Notes under the pieces: generated by a model
Database searches by the model: none
The model's input: only the letters and a program-made list of their open reading frames with translations
What the model was told of the DNA's origin: nothing
From: Bacillota bacterium
Lineage (GTDB): Bacteria; Bacillota; Clostridia; Acetivibrionales; DSM-1351
Length of the DNA: 18,860 nucleotides
Assembly (NCBI GenBank): GCA_023412275.1
Contig: JAEYNY010000045.1
Span: 1 to 18,860, forward strand
Direction: 5' to 3'
In this document: one piece after another, positions 1 to 6,110 of the stretch
Numbering within the stretch: position 1 is the first letter of the stretch
Layout: every line of letters begins with the position of its first letter
Position numbers and translations under genes: made by a program

Positions 1-123
1 TTCGATTGCCTTTAACCCATTGTCAACATCTGCAGCTATTTCATAACCGTTCTTTGATAAAATATCTTTAATCATCATCCTCATAAATGCTGCATCGTCA
101 ACAATTAAAATACTCTTCCCCAT
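1..123 (-). CDS. cheY: Chemotaxis response regulator CheY (N-terminal 41 codons, cut by window edge)
   Basis: The first 41 residues of a receiver domain are visible, starting MGKSILIVDDAAFMRMMIKD. The paired acidic residues D9 and D10 form the Mg-binding pocket of the family; the phosphorylated Asp (about residue 54) and the rest lie beyond base 1. The ATG at 123 is preceded by a strong AAGGAGAG ribosome binding site. The gene follows fliY by 36 bases, as in the fla/che operons of Bacillus and clostridia. Phospho-CheY carries the signal from CheA to the FliM/FliY switch. Placement next to the switch genes favours CheY over another stand-alone receiver, but its output cannot be verified from this fragment. 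Confidence 0.9.
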   Translation of the reverse strand, partial: MGKSILIVDDAAFMRMMIKDILSKNGYEIAADVDNGLKAIE

Positions 124-159
124 AACATATCTCTCCTTAACAATTTGTTGATTTTATAA

Positions 160-1389
160 CTATAATCGTTTTGATGGATGAATTATATCTGTAATCCTTA
201 CACCAAAGCTTTCATCAATAACAACAACTTCTCCCTTAGCAATAGCTTTACCGTTGACTAATATGTCTACCGGCTCACCTGCCAGTTTATCAAGCTCAAT
301 TACCGAACCTGATCCAAACTCAAGTATATCTTTTATTAATTTTTGAGTTCTTCCTAGTTCAACTGTTACTTGCAGAGGCAAGTCCATAATAAGGCTTATG
401 TTCTTTTTCTCTGCTGCTGAAAGCCCATCATCAAAAGCCTGAAATTGTGCAGGCTGAACATTTACAGGACTCCTTTGCCTTTGAGGCTCCTGATATCCTC
501 CGTCAAAGCCAAAGTTAGGCATAGCCTGTTGCATCATCGGTTGTTGCATCATCGGCTGTTGCATCATTGGCTGTTGCATTTGTGGCTGCATTACCGGCTG
601 TACAGGTGGCTCAATGTATGAATTCTGATTACTGAACGAAGGAGCCTGCTGTGTCTGAACAGAAGCTTTAGGCGGTTCAGGTATTACTGAATCACTTTTA
701 TCTTCTGTTGAATTAAATAACGATGATACAAGTTCCTTGGCAAATTTAATTGGAAGCAGCTGCATTATTTCACTATCAATCAAGTTTCCAACAACCATTT
801 TAAATGCTATTTTAACCAACTGCTCATCCGGCTTAAATTCCCCATATGGATCACTGCTATCAAAACTTACAGTATAAGCCTTTGGCGGTGATATGTCAAT
901 CCTCTTGGAAAACATGGACGACATAGATGTCGCTGAGGACCCAATCATTTGATTCATGGCTTCACTGATTGCACTTAAATGAAGATCGGTCAGATCGCCT
1001 TCTATTTTGACACCTTCTCCTCCCATCATTAAATCAGTAATGATCTTAACATCATCCTGCTTTAAGATTAAAAGATTAGAGCCAATCAATCCGTCTGTAT
1101 ATTCTACTTTTACAGCAACGTACTGAGAAGAATAGCTCTTGGATAACTCCTCCCAAGTAGATAGTGTTACATTAGGAGTAGTTATTGTTACCTTCTGGGA
1201 TAATAAAGTAAATAGTGTTGTTGCAGAAGTACCCATGCTTATATTTCCAATTTCGCCCAGCGCATCAATTTCCTGTGATGTTAATGTCTCAGTTGTACTA
1301 TTGCTGCCTGTTGCGTCGTCTGGTTCTTCTGAAGAGGAAGTACCATTCAATAGTGCATCTATTTCTGCTTGTGTGAGCATATCTCCCAT
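160..1389 (-). CDS. fliY: Flagellar motor switch phosphatase FliY (CheC-like domains plus FliN domain)
   Basis: C-ring protein of 409 residues that both builds the switch and dephosphorylates CheY-P in Gram-positive bacteria. An N-terminal EIDALLN peptide (residues 9-15) resembles the CheY-P-binding peptide of FliM. Two CheC-type phosphatase helices both keep the D/S-x3-E-x2-N pattern: D42-E46-N49 and S139-E143-N146. A Gln/Met/Pro-rich linker (about 230-325) contains repeated MMQQP units. A FliN/SpoA domain fills about 328-405 (LGRTQKLIKDIL, then the GSVIELDKLAGEPVD block). The ATG at 1389 shares one base with the fliM stop (TAATG) and has GGGAGG upstream. A second in-frame ATG at codon 4 is possible but sits too close to its Shine-Dalgarno. 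Confidence 0.97.
   Translation of the reverse strand: MGDMLTQAEIDALLNGTSSSEEPDDATGSNSTTETLTSQEIDALGEIGNISMGTSATTLFTLLSQKVTITTPNVTLSTWEELSKSYSSQYVAVKVEYTDGLIGSNLLILKQDDVKIITDLMMGGEGVKIEGDLTDLHLSAISEAMNQMIGSSATSMSSMFSKRIDISPPKAYTVSFDSSDPYGEFKPDEQLVKIAFKMVVGNLIDSEIMQLLPIKFAKELVSSLFNSTEDKSDSVIPEPPKASVQTQQAPSFSNQNSYIEPPVQPVMQPQMQQPMMQQPMMQQPMMQQAMPNFGFDGGYQEPQRQRSPVNVQPAQFQAFDDGLSAAEKKNISLIMDLPLQVTVELGRTQKLIKDILEFGSGSVIELDKLAGEPVDILVNGKAIAKGEVVVIDESFGVRITDIIHPSKRL
526..585 (-). repeat. Tandem repeat, period 15, about four copies, in the fliY linker
   Basis: Four 15-base units follow each other on the plus strand at 526-540, 541-555, 556-570 and 571-585. They read ctgttgcatcatcgg with one to four changes per copy. 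In the FliY frame they encode MMQQP-like pentapeptides in the linker between the second CheC-like domain and the FliN domain, roughly residues 269-288. The period is a multiple of three, so copy-number changes would keep the frame. Confidence 0.9.
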
Positions 1390-2375
1390 TAATCTTCCTC
1401 CCTTCTAAGAACTTCAGTAATTTTAACTGCCACTTTATTCTTTTTTACACCAGGTTTAGCATTAAACTTAGGTAAATCACCTACTAATATTTCAAGATCT
1501 CCATTAACATTTGTATCTAGAGGCAAAACATCCCCGCTCTGCAAATCAAGAAATTCGCTTATGCTTATGGACGTCCTTCCCAACACTGCCCTCACTGGAA
1601 CATACGTATGTTCTATCTTAAACTCAATATCAGATTTGTTGTGTTCAATCTTCTCATTTTCAACATTGGTAAACCAAAGTTTTGTACTGAGCTTAGGCAT
1701 TATAGGTTCAACTGTCATATGAGGAATACAAATATTAATCATACCTTTTACTTCCCCGACTACAACATTCAATGTAATCAAAGCAACCATTTCGTTTGGA
1801 TGAATTATCTGAGCAAACTGTGCATTTGTCTCAATCTTTTCAAGTCTTGGTTTTATTGCAATAATACTCTCCCAAGGCTCTCTCATTAAATTGAGCATCT
1901 GAATGATAATCCTCTCTATAATGGCTATTTCTATTTCTGTAAATGAGCGGACACGCTCCATTGATGCGCCCCTGCCCCCAAGAATCCTATCAATAAGTGC
2001 ATAAGCAATGCTAGGATCCATTTCAAATATAACTGAACCATTTAATGGGGTAAAATCAACAATGGCAAGAATTATCGGGTTTGCCAAAGAGTTACTGAAT
2101 TCACTATATTGCAGGGCATCCACCGATAAAACATCTACCTGTACCAATGATCTTAAATATCCCGATAAAAACGACTGAACAAGTCGCGCATAGTTTTCAT
2201 TGATAAATTGCAATGTTCTTTTATGATCATTTGCAAACTTAGGCGGTTTTTTAAAGTCATGAATTTTAACTTTCTTTTCGGTTTTAGTTGATTGAATCTG
2301 CTGGACATCGATATCGCCTGTTGTTAAAGCCTTTAGCAGCTCATCAATCTCATTTTGAGAAAGTATATCACCCAC
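1389..2375 (-). CDS. fliM: Flagellar motor switch protein FliM
   Basis: A C-ring protein of 328 residues that binds CheY-P and sets rotation direction. The N-terminal SQNEIDELL (6-14) is the CheY-P-binding peptide, followed by the linker motif HDFKKPPKF (39-47). The middle CheC-like domain includes the LGGRG motif (132-136) that contacts FliG. A C-terminal SpoA/FliN-like domain starts near residue 262 (LGRTSISISEFLDLQSGD). The middle domain lacks the phosphatase pattern, as is normal for FliM. The start codon is GTG at 2375, with AGGGGGGTG about 7 bases upstream. It lies 12 bases after fliL and overlaps fliY by one base, suggesting coupled translation of the two switch proteins. Confidence 0.97.
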   Translation of the reverse strand: MGDILSQNEIDELLKALTTGDIDVQQIQSTKTEKKVKIHDFKKPPKFANDHKRTLQFINENYARLVQSFLSGYLRSLVQVDVLSVDALQYSEFSNSLANPIILAIVDFTPLNGSVIFEMDPSIAYALIDRILGGRGASMERVRSFTEIEIAIIERIIIQMLNLMREPWESIIAIKPRLEKIETNAQFAQIIHPNEMVALITLNVVVGEVKGMINICIPHMTVEPIMPKLSTKLWFTNVENEKIEHNKSDIEFKIEHTYVPVRAVLGRTSISISEFLDLQSGDVLPLDTNVNGDLEILVGDLPKFNAKPGVKKNKVAVKITEVLRREED

Positions 2376-2387
2376 AAGTTCACCCCC

Positions 2388-2897
2388 CTATTGATACAAC
2401 CAGTAGTCAAAGATTAAATTATAAACAAGTGGACTTGTCTTTTTTTCATTTTGAGTCAATATTTCATTTATCTCTTTAGTGAGATAATCTGAAGCCTTTT
2501 TCTTTGCGTCTAGCTGACTAACATCGTCAAGAGTTAATCCTTGAAAATAAGTACCTATAGTCTGATTAATTTCCTTTGAATAAAACTCAATCTTTGCGGC
2601 TACTTCTTCTTCATTCAAGTCATCAGTGGTCTTATAATACTTCATACTTGCACTGATGGATATAACCGCTACCTGTTTGTTGTCTGTCTTTTTAAGGTTA
2701 AAGTTCCTGTTTTCAAAAATTGTTTTAATAGCTAGATCCTCATCCGACGGCACCTTGTCGGTTACAACAACAACTTCTTGATCTCCTCCGGAACCGTTAT
2801 TTCCAAAAAAGAAGAACCCTATTGCAAGGAAAGCAAGTGTTATAGATAGAAAAGCTACAATCACCAATAAAATAAAATAGCTGCTTTTTCCCTCCAA
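2388..2897 (-). CDS. fliL: Flagellar basal body-associated protein FliL
   Basis: Single-pass inner-membrane protein that associates with the stator and basal body. After a short start there is one strong hydrophobic segment (about residues 7-31, SYFILLVIVAFLSITLAFLA) and then a periplasmic FliL domain of about 135 residues. The preferred start is the TTG at 2897, giving 169 residues, because AAGGGGG lies 7 bases upstream. An in-frame TTG six codons earlier (2915) has no Shine-Dalgarno and would place this ribosome binding site inside the gene. The gene follows flbD after an 88- to 106-base gap and precedes fliM by 12 bases. No motA/motB is found between flbD and fliL, where some clostridia carry them. 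Confidence 0.93.
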   Translation of the reverse strand: MEGKSSYFILLVIVAFLSITLAFLAIGFFFFGNNGSGGDQEVVVVTDKVPSDEDLAIKTIFENRNFNLKKTDNKQVAVISISASMKYYKTTDDLNEEEVAAKIEFYSKEINQTIGTYFQGLTLDDVSQLDAKKKASDYLTKEINEILTQNEKKTSPLVYNLIFDYWLYQ

Positions 2898-2936
2898 ATT
2901 TATTTCCCCCTTCAAGCTTATGTATCCAGCAAATAA

Positions 2937-2959
2937 TTACATTAGCATATAAAATGTAA
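2937..2959. repeat. AT-rich inverted repeat upstream of fliL
   Basis: TTACATT and AATGTAA form a perfect 7-bp inverted repeat with a 9-base spacer in the flbD-fliL gap. All but two pairs are A-T, so as an RNA hairpin it would be weak. The dyad could equally be an operator. There is no partner site or known regulator to assign it to. The rest of the gap shows no gene. Confidence 0.35.
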
Positions 2960-3002
2960 ACTTATTATTTATTAGGTTTATCTCATTATCTAGAACTTCA
3001 GG

Positions 3003-3018
3003 GCTAATTTTCATTAGC
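3003..3018 (-). repeat. Small hairpin over the flbD stop codon
   Basis: On the transcribed strand GCTAAT-GAAA-ATTAGC forms a perfect 6-bp stem capped by a GAAA (GNRA-type) tetraloop, spanning the last codons and TAG stop of flbD. No U-tract follows, so it is not an intrinsic terminator. It could slow 3'-exonucleases or ribosomes at the end of flbD. Confidence 0.45.
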
Positions 3019-3201
3019 GTATTTCACAATACCAGCTTTAAATTTCATTACCTTTTCAACAACCTCATCAACGCTCTCACAAACTACATATTTTTTACCG
3101 TTGGTAAGTGTTATAACAGTATCTGGTGTACTCTCAAAACACTCTATTAAATCACTGTTCAAGACAAACGACGTCTTGTTTAACCTAGTTAATCTTATCA
3201 T
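3004..3201 (-). CDS. flbD: FlbD/SwrD family flagellar protein
   Basis: Small protein of 65 residues of the FlbD family (SwrD/YlzI in Bacillus subtilis, where it raises motor power for swarming). It opens MIRLTRLNKTSFVLNSDLIE, the family's characteristic start, and carries the TPDTVITLTNGKKYVV block near the middle. The ATG at 3201 is chosen: GGAG lies about 10 bases upstream and the family begins here. The same open frame extends 20 codons further up, but that extension is hydrophobic, unlike the family, and has no ribosome binding site. The position between flgE and fliL matches swrD in B. subtilis. It is not the unrelated FlbD transcription regulator of Caulobacter. Confidence 0.92.
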   Translation of the reverse strand: MIRLTRLNKTSFVLNSDLIECFESTPDTVITLTNGKKYVVCESVDEVVEKVMKFKAGIVKYANEN

Positions 3202-3273
3202 AATATTTTTGCTCCAAAAACACAATAGATAAATCTCAACAAATTTACAAAACAGGACCAAAATCGATATTTT

Positions 3274-3313
3274 ACTACTATAGACTAGGCTTTAAGCCTT
3301 AGTCTATAGTAGT
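3274..3313. repeat. Long perfect hairpin between flgE and flbD
   Basis: A 14-bp perfect stem (ACTACTATAGACTA at 3274-3287 and its complement at 3300-3313) is extended by GGC/GCC after a one-base bulge, with a 5-base loop. It begins 17 bases after the flgE stop codon. On the operon strand the hairpin is followed by AAAATATCG, not a U-tract, so it should not terminate the operon. On the plus strand it is followed by TTATTTTTAAC and would resemble an intrinsic terminator for antisense transcription. An alternative role is a 3'-end stabiliser of flgE mRNA after processing. Confidence 0.8.
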
Positions 3314-3330
3314 TATTTTTAACTAATAAA

Positions 3331-4692
3331 TTACCTCTTTAGGTTTACAAGTTCCTGCAACATTTCATCTGATGTTGTTATTATTCTACTGTTTGCCTGG
3401 AAACCTCTCTGGGTAATAATCATATCCGTAAACTCTCTTGAAAGGTCTACATTGGACATTTCTAGAGTACCCGGACTCAATGTACCTACTCCCTGTGAAC
3501 CTGCCGGTACACCTTTTATAAAGTCACCGGAGTTTGTTGTAGGTATAAACAGGTTTCCTCCAACCTTTTGCAAGCCGGCAGGATTATCAAAGCCTGCAAG
3601 TGCTATAAGTCCCAAAGGTTGTTGCTGACCATTACTGTAAACGCCTGTCAGCATACCGTCAGAACCAACGTTGAAGGTAACAAGATTACCTGTTGTATAT
3701 CCGTTAACATTGGATGGTTTTACGGAGCTATCTGCCGCATACTGTGTTAATTTTTTAAAGTCAAGAGTAATATCAATCTTATCTGTACCACTACCTGCAC
3801 CCGGATCAAAATTTAAAACAGCCTGTTCAGGAGAAGTTGTATCTCCTACTACCAACTTTCCTTTCGAATCGAATATAACCGTACCTTCCGCAGTTGAAAC
3901 ACTATTGCCGGCCTTATCACTAATATTGTAAGTCCATTGCGTAGCGGGTTGCGTACCAGTAGTACCATCTGGATTAGTAACAGGGATAGTTAATGATGAG
4001 TCGGTCTTTCTAAAGTTTACATTTAACTCATGTGCATTCCCCAAAGAATCATAAATGGTAAAAGGTACAGTAAACTGAGCTGTAGTGTCAGTGGTCGCTT
4101 TAGTTGCATAAGCTGAATTCAGGTTTCCTGAAAATTCTGCATAAGTAGTAGCCTTAGCTGCTATTATCTTCTTATTTCCATTGGTTGCATCAGAGTACAG
4201 ATTTATCGGCCCAATCGGGGTTTCTGTATCAAATTTTACCGTACCATCACCCAATGTTTCATACTTAGTCCAACCATACACATTCATACCGTCGCCTGAC
4301 ACCAGATTTCCCAACTTGTCCAGACCAAAGTTTCCTGCTCTGGTGAATTTGAAAGTATCTGCAGTGGAGCCCTTCACTATAAAGAAGCCGTCTCCTGATA
4401 TAGACAAATCAGTAGGGTTATCGGTTCTTTGTGGACTTCCGCCGGTCATTTGGTTGTCGATTGAACCAACCGCAATACCCAAACCAATCTGCATTGGGTT
4501 TGTACCACCTCTTGCAGTTGCTGCATCAGGTGCTCCGGCACCTCTCAATGTCTGGTTGAATATTTCTTGGAAGGTTACTCTTCCTGCTTTAAAACCCAAT
4601 GTGTTTACGTTTGCAACGTTATTACCTATAACGTCCATTTTTGCCTGGTGTGCCTTTAGTCCTGATACACCAGAAAACATAGATCTCATCAT
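3331..4692 (-). CDS. flgE: Flagellar hook protein FlgE
   Basis: Hook subunit of 453 residues, exported by the flagellar type III apparatus and polymerised under the FlgD cap. The N-terminal rod/hook motif MMRSMFSGVSGLKAHQ runs into the GNNVANVNTLGFK block (23-35). The LSISGDGFFIVK motif (96-107) marks the start of the D1 domain. A variable Thr/Ser/Gly-rich D2 region follows, and the C-terminal helix (417-453, LSREFTDMIITQRGFQANSR) packs against the N-terminus in the filament core. The ATG at 4692 has GAGGGGGTC at 4701-4709. The next codon is also ATG, and the doubled Met start is common in the family. The start overlaps a 20-codon ORF by four bases, and a hairpin follows the stop. FlgF/FlgG is less likely given the name-giving hook features and position. 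Confidence 0.96.
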   Translation of the reverse strand: MMRSMFSGVSGLKAHQAKMDVIGNNVANVNTLGFKAGRVTFQEIFNQTLRGAGAPDAATARGGTNPMQIGLGIAVGSIDNQMTGGSPQRTDNPTDLSISGDGFFIVKGSTADTFKFTRAGNFGLDKLGNLVSGDGMNVYGWTKYETLGDGTVKFDTETPIGPINLYSDATNGNKKIIAAKATTYAEFSGNLNSAYATKATTDTTAQFTVPFTIYDSLGNAHELNVNFRKTDSSLTIPVTNPDGTTGTQPATQWTYNISDKAGNSVSTAEGTVIFDSKGKLVVGDTTSPEQAVLNFDPGAGSGTDKIDITLDFKKLTQYAADSSVKPSNVNGYTTGNLVTFNVGSDGMLTGVYSNGQQQPLGLIALAGFDNPAGLQKVGGNLFIPTTNSGDFIKGVPAGSQGVGTLSPGTLEMSNVDLSREFTDMIITQRGFQANSRIITTSDEMLQELVNLKR

Positions 4693-4751
4693 AATTTTTT
4701 GACCCCCTCATTTAAGGTTATCTTATTGTTCCGTCCGTCGTTCGGGAACAT
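4689..4751 (-). CDS. Candidate 20-residue leader peptide translationally coupled to flgE
   Basis: A short ORF starts at ATG 4751 and reads MFPNDGRNNKITLNEGVKKL before TGA. Its Shine-Dalgarno GGGAGG (4760-4765) stands 8 bases upstream, the usual spacing. Its stop overlaps the flgE ATG as ATGA, the classic arrangement for coupled translation. The flgE ribosome binding site lies inside this ORF, at the AAT-GAG-GGG-GTC codons. No family is recognised, and at this length it may be a regulatory ORF rather than a functional peptide. Coincidence is possible; conservation in relatives is the deciding test. Confidence 0.45.
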   Translation of the reverse strand: MFPNDGRNNKITLNEGVKKL

Positions 4752-4782
4752 TCTTTCAGCCTCCCGTCAGGGTCCAGCCGAA
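4727..4782 (-). promoter_or_regulatory. GC-rich foldable leader upstream of flgE
   Basis: This stretch is clearly richer in G+C than its surroundings and holds competing inverted repeats. TGTTCC (4727-4732) pairs with GGAACA (4745-4750), extendable by one pair across a bulge. TTCGG (4741-4745) pairs with CCGAA (4778-4782). CCC next to GGG (about 4763-4772) forms a small hairpin that would cover the GGGAGG of the small ORF. The first two stems share bases and exclude each other. It does not match the c-di-GMP riboswitch consensus I can recall. A regulatory role is inferred from layout only. Confidence 0.35.
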
Positions 4783-4792
4783 TTTTATTGTG

Positions 4793-5194
4793 CTATGCAA
4801 AAATTGCACCATCAATATTTGTAAATACATTTTCCTTTAATTCACTATTGTTCACTGCCGTTACAACCGTTTTACTGTTTACGTTAACAACAAATGCCAT
4901 GTCATCAAGTATTACCAGCGAGTCCTTAATCCCCTTCTGCTGAGCTTTTGAAACTGCATTGTTGATCTTGTCCTTTTGAGTCTGGGTAAGATCAATATTT
5001 CTAGCTTGCATTCTCATTTCAGCATGCTTTGAAAATTTAACTCCGGAACCCTTGTCAATTGCCTGCTGAAGAAAATTTTCAAAATTAACTCCTGAAGCAT
5101 TGTTGTTGACATTTCTGGGATTCCCTGTTTGAACATTCCCGGTTGTTAATGGCGGCTTAATTATCCTGTTTGAATAATTATTATTGATTACCAT
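4793..5194 (-). CDS. Conserved flagellar operon protein of unknown function (TIGR02530-like)
   Basis: A protein of 133 residues matching the family known only as 'flagellar operon protein'. The recognisable core is FSKHAEMRMQARNIDLT (about 54-70), then KAQQKGIKDSLVILDD, then VVTAVNNSELKENVFTNIDG near the end. The N-terminal 35 residues are Asn-rich and look disordered. There is no signal peptide or membrane segment, so it is cytosolic or exported by the flagellar apparatus. The ATG at 5194 has AAGGTGAG upstream. It sits between flgD (hook cap) and flgE (hook), a position without a counterpart in the B. subtilis locus. The context suggests a role in hook assembly, for instance as a chaperone or export factor, but no activity can be read from the sequence. 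Confidence 0.85.
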   Translation of the reverse strand: MVINNNYSNRIIKPPLTTGNVQTGNPRNVNNNASGVNFENFLQQAIDKGSGVKFSKHAEMRMQARNIDLTQTQKDKINNAVSKAQQKGIKDSLVILDDMAFVVNVNSKTVVTAVNNSELKENVFTNIDGAIFA

Positions 5195-5234
5195 AACTCA
5201 CCTTCTCTCACTTAGCAACTCCCAATGTGTCTAC

Positions 5235-6095
5235 CTATGGCTTTTGTATATTTGATACACTGTACACTGATATATACATGTTATCAAGTACTGCGGTTAC
5301 CTTACCTGTGTTTTCATCAATACTATAGCTCTTAAGTGTTGCTGTAACAGGTACCTTTGCTCCTGTAGTACTATCCTTTATGGTTACCTTAACCTGCTTA
5401 TCGGCTTCAGTTGTTCCATTTACCTTTTGTTCAAGATAGTTCTTAAGATAATTCGGATCTACAGAAGTAGAGCCTGTTACTTCGGCAATTTCAGCGTTAA
5501 CACCGTCCATTACCGCATAATCCTCGTTGGCACCTCTTTGGATCTGTTTTACATTTCCAGAGAGATAAATAACGTTGCCGTTGGATGAATCGTACACAGC
5601 ACCTTTTACCTTATAACCTAACAGATTTGAATAGTCAGCAAGATTTCCATAAGAATTGTAAAGTGCATCATCAACCTGTGTAATACTGTCTACATCAATG
5701 TCCTTGTTATTAACCACAACAAAGGTTTTTCCATCCTTCATTTTAACACTTGAAACTGTACCCTGTACGGAATTAACTTCAAGAGTTTTGTCATCTGTTG
5801 TTGTAGCAGTAATAACCTTACCTATCAGGGTAAATGCCTGAGATTTAGTCATTGAACCGTTCATATTCTGCATTTGTTCCAGAGAACTGAACTGAGCCAT
5901 TTGGGCTATAAACTCCTTGTCATCAACAGGTTGCAATGGATCCTGATATCTCAACTGTGTTACCAAAAGATTAAGAAAATCATTTTTTCCAAGTTCACCG
6001 CCGGTTTTTCTGGCAGCCGCATCCTGCTTGTTCTTGGTACTTTCGATTATCTGATCAATTGTCTGTGAGTTATTTACTCCGCTTGTTTGAGCCAT
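5235..6095 (-). CDS. flgD: Flagellar hook assembly (capping) protein FlgD, extended form
   Basis: Scaffold that caps the growing hook and guides FlgE polymerisation. The FlgD N-terminal signature is clear: KNDFLNLLVTQLRYQDPLQP (37-56) followed by EFIAQMAQFSSLEQMQNMN (61-79). At 286 residues it is longer than many FlgD proteins. The C-terminal part looks beta-rich and appears to hold related segments starting near 90 (LIGKV), 158 (LLGYKV) and 246 (KVPVTATL). The first resembles the beta module normally found after the FlgD N-terminus. The ATG at 6095 follows an AAAGGAGA ribosome binding site. It lies 15 bases after fliK and 40 before the flagellar-operon gene. FliK, FlgD and FlgE together form the hook module of the operon. 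Confidence 0.95.
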   Translation of the reverse strand: MAQTSGVNNSQTIDQIIESTKNKQDAAARKTGGELGKNDFLNLLVTQLRYQDPLQPVDDKEFIAQMAQFSSLEQMQNMNGSMTKSQAFTLIGKVITATTTDDKTLEVNSVQGTVSSVKMKDGKTFVVVNNKDIDVDSITQVDDALYNSYGNLADYSNLLGYKVKGAVYDSSNGNVIYLSGNVKQIQRGANEDYAVMDGVNAEIAEVTGSTSVDPNYLKNYLEQKVNGTTEADKQVKVTIKDSTTGAKVPVTATLKSYSIDENTGKVTAVLDNMYISVYSVSNIQKP

Positions 6096-6110
6096 AAACG
6101 TATCTCCTTT

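Noticed and set aside
2300..2345. TAAA and GGCGATAT on the minus strand at the start of fliM, resembling a motility sigma promoter
   Set aside because: The spacer is about 13 bases, two short of the usual 15, and the match lies in coding sequence.
3202..3261. N-terminal extension of FlbD by 20 residues
   Set aside because: Family members begin at MIRLTRLN; the extension is hydrophobic, overlaps the region next to the hairpin, and lacks a Shine-Dalgarno.
4203..4210. Minus-strand GCCGATAA, a perfect match to the -10 of the motility sigma factor
   Set aside because: It lies inside flgE coding sequence and the nearest upstream TAAA is about 24 bases away instead of about 15.
4181..4702. Plus-strand open frame of 173 codons opposite flgE
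   Set aside because: It is the antisense shadow of flgE, has no plausible ribosome binding site or family features, and the minus-strand gene is certain.
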